DNA of 64,000 nucleotides from Portunus trituberculatus (lineage: Eukaryota > Arthropoda > Malacostraca > Decapoda > Portunidae): the NCBI RefSeq assembly GCF_017591435.1, contig NC_059285.1, positions 26,834,769-26,898,768 of the forward strand, in the 5' to 3' direction. Positions within the stretch are counted from its first letter, which is position 1. Each line of letters opens with the position of its first letter. Under the pieces are notes generated by a model. That model worked only from the letters and a program-made list of their open reading frames with translations. It was not told the DNA's origin and made no database searches. Of the stretch, positions 35,910 through 44,633 are shown one piece after another. Made by a program: the position numbers and the translations under genes.

Positions 35910-35976
35910 TACATATCTCTTTGCAACCTTCTGTTTCTCTAAGTTTTGTTTTTCTATATAGTACTTCTGCTGCTGC
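35634..35976 (-). pseudogene. B2 ORF1: C-terminal fragment with TA-repeat expansion
   Basis: Begins within AAAEVLYRKTKLRETEGCK and runs into a 66-bp TA tract (35836-35903) that replaces the short TA run at the same place in B1. It then continues KKNRNEEERKRHNELVAEA to the ORF1 end. A TA tract reads as alternating Tyr and Ile without stops, so its expansion does not by itself close the frame. Confidence 0.7.
35836..35903. repeat. (TA)n microsatellite inside LINE B2 ORF1
   Basis: About 33 TA units. The homologous position in B1 (8213-8226) has about 7 units, and family A has no TA run there. Confidence 0.95.
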
Positions 35977-35979
35977 TTG

Positions 35980-37320
35980 TGTAGGGCTGTAGCAGAAGGG
36001 ACCACCGCAGGAGACGTTGATTGAAGAACTTGTTGCGGTGTAGAAAGGTCAAGGAATTATGGTCATTGTAGATGTGCAACCCTTGCTGACCTGGGTTTAA
36101 GTAGCACTCGAATCTTTGAACAGCTTGAATGATGGCTAGCAGTTCTTTCTGATGGCAGTTGAATTTGGCAGAATGGTAGGCGACAGGATGTAGGGTACCG
36201 TTCGTCTCCTGGAGGAGGACAGCACCGGAGGAGATGTTGCTGGTGTCCGTTTGAAGGGCGAAGGGCTTGGTGAAGTCAGGAGCTTGCAGAACCGGACCTT
36301 GGGCCAACAAGTTCTTCAACTGGTTGAAGGCCTCCTGGCACGCCGGATCCCAGAGGTACTTCGCCGTCCCACTGGTGAGGTTGGTCAAAGGGGCGGCCAC
36401 TTCAGCAAAGTTTGGGCAGAACTTCCTGTAGAATCCCGCCATTCCGAGAAAGCGCCGAATCTCCCTTTTGGTAGTGGGAACTGGGAAGTCCAGGACAGCG
36501 GCCACGTTCGTGGTCTTTGGCCGGACACATCCACGCCCCACCATGTGTCCAAGGTAGAGTACGGTAGCCACACCAAACCGGGACTTCGTCAGCTTCACTG
36601 TAAGTTGTGCCTCTTGTAGTCTACAAAGTAGCTCTGCCAACTGTGTGAGGTACTCTTCCCAGCTGTTAGAAAATAATAGCACGTCATCAATATACACCGA
36701 CACACTCAAGACCTTGAGTTAAGTTGTTCATAGCCCTTTGGAAGGTGGCTGGACAGTTGCGCATCCCAAATGGAGCCACTAAGTAATGGAAGAGCCCGAA
36801 GGGAGTAATGAAAGCCGATATCTGTTGGGCGTCTTCCGTGAGGGGGATTTGATAATATTCTTTCAGGAGGTCTAGTTTTGTGATGAACTTAGCTTGTCCC
36901 CTCATCAATTAGATCGTCTACTCGCGGCAAGGGGTAAGCGTCGGGCACAGTCACTGCGTTGACTCGGCGGTAGTCTGTACAGAAGCGTAGTTGGCCTCCC
37001 TCCTTGGGGACCAGCAGACAAGGAGACGCCCAGGATGACTTGCTTGGAACTGCCAATCCTTGGTCCAGTAGATAATCGACCTCCTTCTGCATTTGATGGC
37101 GTTTCTGTGGGTTGAGTCGGTAAGGTGCCTGCCTTATGGGAGATGTTCCTGGAAGAAGTTGGACGTCATGGGAAATTAGCGTGCATCTTTGTGGATGGTC
37201 ACCAAACACCCCCGAGAATTTGTAGATAAGGGCGGAGATATCCTGAGTTTGTGATGGAGAGAGAGGACTGAGATAATCTTCAAGTTCTGATAATATCTGA
37301 GTGTTGTTAATGTCTGGTTT
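35980..37320 (-). pseudogene. Gypsy1 reverse transcriptase + RNase H (broken)
   Basis: RT: SPIRQAPYRLNPQK, PCLLVPKEGGQLRFCTDYRR, DAYPLPRVDDLID, then after a frameshift near 36900 FITKLDLLKEYYQIPL (catalytic Asp) and FGLFHYLVAPFGMRNCPATF, and after another near 36700 VYIDDVLLFS (YIDD active site). The connection has FLGMAGFYRKFCPNFAEVAA. RNase H begins with FALQTDTSNISSGAVLLQ and continues to IYNDHNSLTFL, but the C-terminal part is cut at 35977. It copies element RNA and degrades the template in virus-like particles. Only two or three indels disturb it, so decay is moderate. Confidence 0.85.
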
Positions 37321-37321
37321 T

Positions 37322-38531
37322 TCACAAGGAGGAATCTACATCAGGTACATCACAATTAATATTAAATGAACAAATAGGAAGAACATTGTCAGCAGGATAG
37401 TTTTGTGCAGGTTGTCTACTCTTATATAACTTTATGAGGTTAACATGAATTGCCTGAGTGGGCTTACGACGGTCAGGCGTATTAATGATGTAAGTAGTCT
37501 CGCCCACTTTCTTTACTATTTCGTACGGGCCATGATATTTTGCAGGTAAGGGGGATCCAGGAACAGGAATGAAGGCGAGGACTTTATCACCTTCCTGGAA
37601 GATCCTAGCTGATGTTGTTTTATCATACATGGCTTTCATAGTTTGTTGTGCATGTTTGAGGTTGTTATGAGCAAATGCACGTACTCTAAGGAGAGTAGAC
37701 TTTAGGTGATCTAGATACTTTGTGACAGTTACAAGTTTATGTGAGGAGGTATTCAACAGTTTATCTTTAATAAGTCTTAAGGGTCCTCTTACCTTTCTTC
37801 CAAACAACATTTCAAAAGGAGAAATCTCAAGGGACTCATTTGGGGTTTCTCGAATAGCAAACAACATATAGGGAAGAGCCTCATCCCATTCCTGGTCTCC
37901 TCTCTCGTGACAAAACTTCCGTAGGAGTGATTTAAGGGTCTGGTGACATCGTTCTAGGGCACCCTGAGACTGCGGGTGGTAAGCAGTTGAGAGAGTCTGT
38001 GTGATACCAAGTTCTGTGATTACTGCCTTAAAGAGATCGCTTGTGAAGTTGGTACCTCTATCACTCTGTATTTCCTGAGGAATTCCGAAAGTAGTAAACA
38101 TGGTGGTTAATTTTGATACAATGGTTTTAGATGTAATGTTTTTAAAAGGTAAGGCCTCTGGATACCTGGTTGTTGGGTCTAGAATAGTCAGGATATATTG
38201 ATTTCCTTTTTAGATTTAAATGGTCCTACAACAGAAGGGATTTTTGTGAAGGGCTCAGTAGGGACCTTGATGGGTTGTAGGGATAGGAGGGAATGATTTG
38301 GTTTGGCTTCCCCACTACTTGACAAGTATGACAAGTGTTTACTAAGGAGGCTACATTTTTCTTCATACCAGGCCAATAAAATTCAGATAATATCTTATCA
38401 CAGGTCTTTGTGATACCTAGATGTCCTGAAAAAGCTTCATGAGCGATCTCTATAACCGGTTGTCTTAAATCACAAGGCAATACGATCTGGTGGACTTTAG
38501 CCCAAGTAGCATCATCAGATAATTGGGGTGG
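37322..38531 (-). pseudogene. Gypsy1 integrase (upstream of RT, broken)
   Basis: The N-terminal HHCC zinc finger is complete: IEIAHEAFSGHLGITK (two His) then NTCHTCQVV. The core is split by a frameshift near 38230-38190. The first catalytic Asp appears replaced: the text reads KIPSVVGPF where relatives have a D before VGP. The second Asp (EIQSDRGTNFTS) and the Glu (GALERCHQTLK) are present in the open segment 38101-37322. The C-terminal GPY/F-like region reads GDKVLAFIPV, PAKYHGPYEIVKKVGETTY. It joins the LTR DNA into the host chromosome. Its frame continues upstream into the protease across one TAA (38532). Confidence 0.8.
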
Positions 38532-39389
38532 TTAGAACACTCTCATAAGTATGTCGTCCTGATAGTAATAGGAGGGGTAGTGAGTAATCTGGTCCTTAGG
38601 AATGATCTTTGCATGGTATTTTGACAAAGTAGAGTCCTCCCTCTGTGCCTCATACAATATCTTCTCTGAGAACAGCTGGTTAAGATTAGAAGGAGGGCTC
38701 GTGTGAGGTGTGGGTGGTGGAGGTGGTGTTTGTCGAGCTTGTGAGCGCGTTACAGCACACACAGGAAACAAACCAGGTTGGGTACTCTCCAGTTCCTCTG
38801 TAGGATTATAAGTTAAGGGAGAGTCTTTGATTTTAAGAGGAGGAAATACCTTACCACCCACCAAATCATTACACAGAATAAATTCACACTGAGGTATTGG
38901 TAAGGACTCATTATCACATACCGCTACTGTTATTTCACCCTTAACAAGGGGGCAATCAATAGTTACTTTAGCTAGAGGCATGGCTAAAGGCCCATGGAAA
39001 TCAAGTATATATATCTTTTCTCCAGTGTAGCATTGCTCAATTCCTGGAATTGCCGATTTTAGGACAAGTGATTGACTGCCACAGGTGTCTCTGGCTATCT
39101 TTAAGTGTTTAATAGCATGGCCAGTAGCGACTGGCCCATTGGACAGAAAAGGGTCAAACAAGTGGCTTGTGGAGGTAGCTACACTGAAAGAAACTACTGG
39201 TTTAGTGAGCGTCATTTGCCCTTTTGCTACCTTGCATTTAGGATTAGGACAGTTTCTTATGAGGTGACCGGTTTTCTTGCAAAATGAGCAAAACAGTTGT
39301 GTCTCGGCACCACTCTCAACTGGCTTACCGGACCCTGCGCTCCCTGCACTAGACTTTACAAAAGACACTAGTTTTCTCTCTCCAGAGGC
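38532..39389 (-). pseudogene. Gypsy1 zinc knuckle + retropepsin-like protease
   Basis: Open for about 285 residues. A CCHC knuckle, CSFCKKTGHLIRNC, binds element RNA. The protease follows: ARDTCGSQSLVL in place of the usual DTG-A-S active site, then YILDFHGPLAMPLAKVTI and FILCNDLVGGKVFPP in place of the usual LGNDLAG flap-side motif. Then comes a TRSQARQ linker and the spacer DSTLSKYHAKIIPKD that normally lies between RNase H and integrase in gypsy elements. Gly to Cys in the active site probably inactivates it. One in-frame TGA (39392-39390) separates it from Gag and one TAA (38534-38532) from integrase. Confidence 0.75.
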
Positions 39390-40282
39390 TCAGTGTGTTA
39401 GTGAATACTTGTCTGCTATTTCAGCAGCCTTCATTAAATCTGTTTCATCCCTATCGTCAATATGCAGCCTGATAGAGAACGACACCTTCCTTTTGAATTC
39501 CTTTAACACCATCAAATTAATGAGTTCTTCATATGTGGTTACTGCCGAGTTTTGGAGCCACTTTTTGAAAGCTCGAAGTTTGTCCGACGCGAACTCAAGA
39601 TATGTTTGATTCGGGGCTTTCTTTAAGTTGCGAAACTTTTGCCGACAGCCTTCAGGAGTAACGGAGTAAGCTGTAAGTAACCCCTGTTTCATGACTTCGT
39701 AATCTATGTGGTGTTCTAGTCCGTTAGCAACGATTAACGCCTTATTCATCAATTTAGATTTTAACAGCAACGCCCAATATTTCTTCTCGAATGCCAAATT
39801 TGCAGCTTGCGACTCAAATTGACTAAAGAAAGTGTCAGGGTCTTCTTCTACAAATTGGGGAAGTAGTGGCAAGTGCTTACTCAGATGTACTGGGGTAGGT
39901 GGTGCTGCATTTTTTAATTGGATCATGGTTAACTCATGCTGACGCTGTCTCTCGGCTTCGAATACAGCCATCTCTGCGACTGTTGTTGTTGTTCCTTTTC
40001 AATTTCTAGCTTTACTTTTAGAGCATCAAGTTTAAATGTCTCTACAGCTAATGCCAAATTAGGGTCTTCAGAGGGGTTGTCTTGACTAAAGGCACTCTCT
40101 TCGTCATCACCGAGATGAGCCAGAACTAACATGATCAATTCATCTTTGCGAATGTCAGATGTGAAAGAGATATCAAATTCCCGTGCAATATACTTAAGCT
40201 GATCTTTGGTAACTATTTTCTCCTTAAGTTCTTGGATAGAAGGGTTCCCCACAAATTCCTCATGGTTCAAATAAGTTGTCAT
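39390..40282 (-). pseudogene. Gypsy1 Gag with SAP-like N-terminus and SCAN-like capsid
   Basis: Starts MTTYLNHEEFVGNPSIQELK at 40282. Residues about 17-55 resemble a SAP-type helix-loop-helix (DQLKYIAREFDIS, DELIMLVLAHL). A Gln-rich coil follows (VKLEIEKEQQQQSQRW) and, after a frameshift near 39970, QRQHELTMIQLKN. The capsid runs FVEEDPDTFFSQFESQAANL to TYEELINLMVLKEFKRKV and ends in DLMKAAEIADKY. The last about 80 residues match the SCAN-domain pattern (EELINLMVLKEF, then a D/E-rich helix). SCAN domains of vertebrate zinc-finger proteins derive from the Gag of Gmr1-like gypsy elements, which agrees with the integrase-first order. Confidence 0.75.
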
Positions 40283-40942
40283 TCTGAATTATGCTTAAAA
40301 AAATGTAGAAGGGTTGGCCAAGGTGTTGGGTAAGTAAGACAGGAGTGAATGATAGTTACAAGTAATGATTAAGAAAGGTGTCTTTTACTTGACCGCAATT
40401 ATCTACCGGGTTATCATAGAGGTTAAAGCAATTAACACAAAAACCTTGTTACTAAAGAATGACTGACAATCGCCAGTGACTAACCTTACTTTTAGTTAGT
40501 GAGGTTAAATGATGGGGAGTGACCCCAACAGTACTCACTTTCGAGGATATAACTAGCCTAAAAAGATGCCACTATTGTCTTACCCTCAAAACAATCTAAG
40601 TGGATGGTTAAGTACTTATCAGAGTTTGGAGAGGTCTTAGTTATTCCTGAGTGACTCTAATAATTAGTGTGGAATATCAGGTGGTTCCCGAGTCTCTGCA
40701 CCACATGAGGGAAGGGCGGATTATTCCTTCTAAGAAATAATTTAACTCTGATATGGAAAACTCTATGGTGGAAATGAGACTTAATGACCCTACGATGCCC
40801 TACACCTGGCCAATGTGTAAGAGTTTAAAAGGTAGGGTGACAATTAAGTGCACATCCACAACAGGACTTACCTTACACAAGGGTGCAAGTGGCCAACATG
40901 TCATGTAGTATGTATGTAGATGTAATTGTGTATGTCAATGGT
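40283..40942 (-). other. Gypsy1 5' leader, left part
   Basis: Untranslated leader between Gag and the SINE insertion. It is AT-rich, without a long ORF. Packaging signals may lie here, but none can be recognised by eye. Confidence 0.5.
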
Positions 40943-40958
40943 AATTTGATTGGACACC

Positions 40959-40996
<38 letters not shown>

Positions 40997-41216
40997 GTCC
41001 GGTTCCCCTATTATATTAGGGCTAGGACGGTGCCTCCTGACAGAGGAGTCAGGAGGACTTCGGTTTTGGCATTTGGGAACCGTTACCCCGAGTGGATGCC
41101 CTTCCTAACCTCGGACCGTGGCCAGGATTCGAACCCGTGCGCTTGAGAACCCTGGGGCTCGCAAAGCGCGCGCGGTCCCACTGCACCACGGCGGCCCCAA
41201 TTTGATTGGACACCAG
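40943..41216 (-). mobile_element. tRNA-derived SINE with perfect 18-bp target-site duplications
   Basis: The body is 40961-41198, minus strand, with a 34-nt A tail (T run 40961-40994 on the plus strand). Near its 5' end are an A box (TGGTGCAGTGG, 41188-41178) and a B box (GGTTCGAATCC, 41135-41125) spaced as in a tRNA gene, so it carries a pol III promoter. A GC-rich non-tRNA body follows. The flanking copies of AATTTGATTGGACACCAG (40943-40960 and 41199-41216) are identical, which indicates a young insertion into the Gypsy1 leader. It codes for nothing and moves with LINE machinery. Confidence 0.9.
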
Positions 41217-41251
41217 TAAAGGAAGATTATGTTAATTACCTAAGTAATTAG

Positions 41252-41270
41252 GATCCCGGTCAGGCCCCCA
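41252..41270 (-). promoter_or_regulatory. Gypsy1 primer-binding site
   Basis: On the element strand TGGGGGCCTGACCGGGATC lies 4 nt downstream of the LTR edge (41275). It resembles the retroviral site complementary to the 3' end of tRNA-Pro (TGGGGGCTCGTCCGGGAT) with a few differences. It would prime minus-strand DNA synthesis. Confidence 0.6.
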
Positions 41271-41274
41271 ATTA

Positions 41275-42000
41275 TGTCATGATCCATACCTGTGCCTTGC
41301 CTAGGAGAGTCAGTAAGGTCAGACACAAACAAGCAAGTACCCAAAAATAGTTTATTATTTACAGAAACATAAGCAAAGAAATAGGACAATAGATAATTAC
41401 AGTACTAGTTCCCGAGTATCGTCTGGGTCCAATATGTACTGAAGGTGAGGTTAAATGATAGGTGGGTGTGTGTGTGTGTCTGTGGGTGGGTGTGCAGAGG
41501 TAAATTAAGTTGAACTAGGAGTCCTGGGTGGTGTGTGTATGTGAGTGTGTGTGGATGGGTGTATGTTCACTTATGTAGTGTCACTGGACGCGTGGAGTCA
41601 CTTGCAATCCTGGGGTAAGGCGTGTCTAATGGTTTATCAGAGTCCCGGAGAGAGGGATATAATTCTGGTGGTAGTAAGGATGAGACTGACATTGCTCCGC
41701 AGTTCCAGACAGACCTCAGCTTGGTTGACGCCTTGTGGGGCCTTGAGGTGAGGCTCCGTAATGCGTCGGAGCCTAACGTGGCAGTTCGACTAGTGATGAA
41801 GAGAAGAATGAGCGAGGTGAATGGGCTGGCTGACGAACGAGTGGCGATGGTGATTAACGGTGGATGAAGGAACAGAGGAGGTAATTGGTGCGTGAGAAGA
41901 GACGAACTATAAGGTGGTGAAGACGCACAGGCAGGAACTGGACAAGGGCAGGGTGAGGAGGCGTGAAGGTATAGGCGTGAGACGAATACCGTGATAGATC
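41275..42000 (-). repeat. Gypsy1 5' LTR (single copy in the window)
   Basis: The inner edge reads TGTCATGATCC on the plus strand, so it ends CA on the element strand just before the primer-binding site. The outer edge is near 41990-42000, where LINE J sequence begins. About 720 bp, G-rich, with TG-rich patches (41463-41520). No second LTR survives to confirm the limits. The pol II promoter of the element should lie here. Confidence 0.5.
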
Positions 42001-42568
42001 ACTCCAAGATCTTTTTCCTTTTTAGTCTTCATTATTTGCTCATTTCCCATCAAATAGTTCTATATTGGTCTTCTCTTACTCTTTCCTAGTTCCATTATGT
42101 GGCATTTCATGGCATTAAACTCCAGTTTCCACTTCATGCTCCATTCATAGATCTTGTTTAAATCTTTCTGCAACAGCAGACAGTCCTCTCTGGTTTTGAT
42201 AACTCTTAGCAACTTGGCTTCATCAGCAAATAAATTTATATAGCTGTTTATCCCAATGTGAATGTCGTTTACATAAACTTGAAACATTATGGGGGCTAAC
42301 ACTGACCCTTGTGGTACTCCGCTAGTTACTTTACCCCAAGATGAGTATGTATCTCTAATCACAGTTCTCACTTCCCTATCCTTCAAATAATCTCTTGTCC
42401 ATTCAAGCAAGGTTTCACGCAGTCCTCCTATGTACTCTAGTTTCCAAAGAAGTCTTCTGTGCAGGACTTTATCAAAAGCCTTTTTAATGTCCAGGTATAC
42501 TGTGTCTACCCATCCATCTCTGTTTTCAAGTCCTGCAATAACTCTGGAGTAGAAGCTTAATAAGTTTC
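41997..42568 (-). mobile_element. LINE J: RT fragment related to LINE E
   Basis: Minus strand. The open segment 42410-42060 reads LKDREVRTVIRDTYSSW, SGVPQGSVLAPIMFQVYVND, LFADEAKLLRVIKTRED and KWKLEFNAMKCHIMELGKS. Upstream to 42568 is a frameshifted DTVYLDIKKAF motif A region. The catalytic motif is FADE, with the second Asp changed to Glu, so it is inactive. It lacks a 3' tail, because Gypsy1 LTR sequence begins at about 41997, probably having inserted into it. Confidence 0.8.
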
Positions 42569-42865
42569 ATATACGGGTTTGATATACAGGTAAACAAAAC
42601 CTTAAAATGCATATGTGTATATAACATTTTCTGCTTAGAAATGCATGTTCTCTTACCTCTTTCAATATTTACAGAAAGTCGTGTTACACCCTGGATACGT
42701 ATATGCACTATATGCACAAGGTACACCGGTGTACCAATACGTTATGGTTTTTAACGCTCCATACTACAAAACACTATCTCAGGAAAGCTGAGTTGCCATC
42801 TGTGGTTAACGTGTTAACATAATGAAAGAAATAACAGGACAATAACCTAAAATTGGGGTTGGGTC
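42569..42865. other. Unannotated sequence before the first gap
   Basis: AT-rich sequence with no ORF of note and no recognised repeat. Confidence 0.5.
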
Positions 42866-43365
42866 NNNNNNNNNNNNNNNNNNNNNNNNNNNNNNNNNNN
42901 NNNNNNNNNNNNNNNNNNNNNNNNNNNNNNNNNNNNNNNNNNNNNNNNNNNNNNNNNNNNNNNNNNNNNNNNNNNNNNNNNNNNNNNNNNNNNNNNNNNN
43001 NNNNNNNNNNNNNNNNNNNNNNNNNNNNNNNNNNNNNNNNNNNNNNNNNNNNNNNNNNNNNNNNNNNNNNNNNNNNNNNNNNNNNNNNNNNNNNNNNNNN
43101 NNNNNNNNNNNNNNNNNNNNNNNNNNNNNNNNNNNNNNNNNNNNNNNNNNNNNNNNNNNNNNNNNNNNNNNNNNNNNNNNNNNNNNNNNNNNNNNNNNNN
43201 NNNNNNNNNNNNNNNNNNNNNNNNNNNNNNNNNNNNNNNNNNNNNNNNNNNNNNNNNNNNNNNNNNNNNNNNNNNNNNNNNNNNNNNNNNNNNNNNNNNN
43301 NNNNNNNNNNNNNNNNNNNNNNNNNNNNNNNNNNNNNNNNNNNNNNNNNNNNNNNNNNNNNNNNN
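42866..43365. other. Assembly gap of exactly 500 N
   Basis: A round-number N run, the usual scaffold placeholder. It stops at a TC microsatellite, a common cause of assembly breaks, so its real length is unknown. Confidence 0.98.

Positions 43366-43407
<42 letters not shown>
43366..43407. repeat. (TC)n microsatellite at the gap edge, 3' of LINE K
   Basis: About 20 TC units. The mirror position, the 5' side of LINE K (48824-48887), is also a TC tract. Confidence 0.95.
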
Positions 43408-43408
<1 letters not shown>

Positions 43409-44312
43409 AAACAAAACTTTAAACAAAACTTAATACAAAGACATGTACCCAAAGGCGCACTGTCGTGTGCTACCTATTCTAAGGGTACTAAGGGTACTAC
43501 AATCTATTTCTCTACAATATTTACAGGACTTAAAAATAGATAATATACAAGATGGTCAGCATGTAAATGGAGCACTATTCGTTTCACTTCACTAGCACTA
43601 TTCACGCACTGCACTACACTGAGTGTCACGTCACAAAGAGTGTCAGAGGAGTTGGCAGTGTCTGTCTCCACTTATGTGCCATCAGTTTGACACTGTGTGT
43701 GTTCATCTCCTGGACGTGAGGCACCGCGGCCGTGAACAAGTTCCACATCCTGGAGACGCGTCCTGCGAAGGTGCGTTGATGCTGACACCCGTGGGATCGC
43801 GGCACCTCTACGGCGTCACCACCATTGAGCACCGTTCTCGTGCTCCGTGCGGTGACTCTTAGAGGATGACGCAGCCCTGCCAGATGTGGCACTCTTTGCA
43901 CCTGTGCCTTATGGAACACTACGATCGCCGCCACGTCTCTGCGGTGTTCCAGTGAATCAAGGGGACGCTCAGGCTCTGGGTGAGGTGGTAGTGCAGCATC
44001 TACTAGCCGTATGGCGCGGCGTTGGATGCTGTCCAGTCTCCTTCTGTGTGTGGCGGCACAGGACATCCAGGAGAGAGCTGCGTATTCAAGGTGGGGCCGC
44101 ACCTGTGCCTTGTACAGCAGCAGTCTCCCCTTCCTGTCGAGGAAACTGGCGATCCTTCTGAGAGCGGAGATCCTGTGAGAGGCTTTCTTGGCAATGGTTT
44201 TGACATGCCTGTCAAACCTCAGCCCTCGATCCACCTCCACTCCAAGTATCTTGACTTCATCTTGGAGTGGGAGAGCAGCAGCGCCAAAAGACAACTTTCC
44301 TGCCATTGCTGC
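43408..44312 (-). mobile_element. LINE K, 3' part (separated by Gypsy2)
   Basis: Minus strand. The RT C-terminal coding region (44306-43626) is followed by an untranslated region of about 200 bp whose end carries two copies of AAGTTTTGTTTA before the TC tract. The 5' continuation is at 48682-48823, beyond Gypsy2. It is GC-rich compared with the A-D families and belongs to another LINE family. Confidence 0.75.
43626..44306 (-). pseudogene. LINE K ORF2 C-terminal part
   Basis: Open for 226 residues: LQDEVKILGVEVDRGLRFD, HISALRR-type text (HRISALRRIASFLDRKG), LYKAQVRPHLEYAALSWMSC, RRLDSIQRRAIRLVD and FAGRVSRMWNLFTAAVP. This is the connection region that follows the RT active site in CR1/Jockey-group elements. 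No frameshift is seen, so this part is well kept. The active site itself is not in the window. Confidence 0.8.
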
Positions 44313-44607
44313 TGTGGTGTTTACATACTTTTATGTACAATTGTCGTTCGGGGTTCTTCTGGGTTCACACTTTGTTTTGAAGTTTCATTAGGGTTTGTAA
44401 TGTTTCATTATGTTTCATTTTGTTATGTTTCTTTGTTTCGATATCTCGAACTTGTATGTATGTGAAGCTTCATGTTAGTTTACTTCTTTGTGCTGGATTA
44501 ATGCTGGGATCAGTTCACTCCAGCTACTCGTCTTGTACATAGCTCTGATTACTGCTAAGTAAAGCCTTGAGAAGAGTTGAGTCTCTCTCTCTCCTTGGTA
44601 TACAACA
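44313..44607 (+). repeat. Gypsy2 5' LTR (295 bp)
   Basis: Begins TGTGGTGTTTACATAC and ends CTTGGTATACAACA, so it has TG...CA termini. It matches the 3' LTR at 48382-48676 except for one visible G/A difference (GAAGAG against GAAAAG). An initiator-like TCAGTT lies near 44510 and an AAGTAAA stretch near 44558. It should act as promoter and polyadenylation region of the element. Confidence 0.95.
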
Positions 44608-44608
44608 A

Positions 44609-44622
44609 TTTACTTAGCAGTA
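44609..44622 (+). promoter_or_regulatory. Candidate self-priming site just after the 5' LTR
   Basis: TTTACTTAGCAGTA starts 2 nt after the LTR and is the exact reverse complement of TACTGCTAAGTAAA inside the LTR (44550-44563). No TGG-type tRNA primer site is evident here. Tf1/sushi-type elements prime from their own mRNA 5' end by such a match; here it is a hypothesis. Confidence 0.45.
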
Positions 44623-44633
44623 CATCGCTGGAG

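Larger units (their letters stand above)
32816..35976 (-). mobile_element. LINE B2: family B copy, truncated in ORF1
   Basis: About 3.16 kb on the minus strand with one CAACTAGGTAAATA unit. It is highly similar to B1 along its length, and the two share most codons and some frame breaks. ORF2 runs 35633-32851. The ORF1 C-terminal part is interrupted by a 66-bp TA repeat. Its 5' end (at CACAAGCAGCAG) joins the broken 3' end of Gypsy1. Confidence 0.85.
35977..42000 (-). mobile_element. Gypsy1: Gmr1-like Ty3/gypsy element lacking its 3' end
   Basis: Minus strand. In order: 5' LTR (about 42000-41275), primer-binding site, leader with a SINE insertion, Gag (40282-39390), zinc knuckle and protease (39389-38532), integrase (38531-37322) and RT-RNase H (about 37320-35980). 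The integrase lies upstream of RT; that copia-like order within Ty3/gypsy is the hallmark of Gmr1-like elements, first described in deuterostomes. Gag and integrase share one frame interrupted by two stops, and IN passes into RT across a single frame change. The RNase H end and 3' LTR are missing where LINE B2 begins. Confidence 0.8.

Noticed and set aside
36251..36619. 122-residue plus-strand ORF
   Set aside because: Antisense to the Gypsy1 RT/RNase H, which has clear catalytic motifs on the other strand.
41125..41188. A functional tRNA gene
   Set aside because: A and B boxes are present, but the sequence lacks a full cloverleaf and is joined to a non-tRNA body with an A tail and target duplications, so it is a SINE.
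42847..43452. Long ORFs spanning the first N run
   Set aside because: They are mostly unknown residues from the gap and have no coding support.
44313..44607. TATA box in the Gypsy2 LTR
   Set aside because: No good TATA at a suitable distance from the proposed start; only an initiator-like TCAGTT near 44510 was seen, and it does not agree with a start at 44550.
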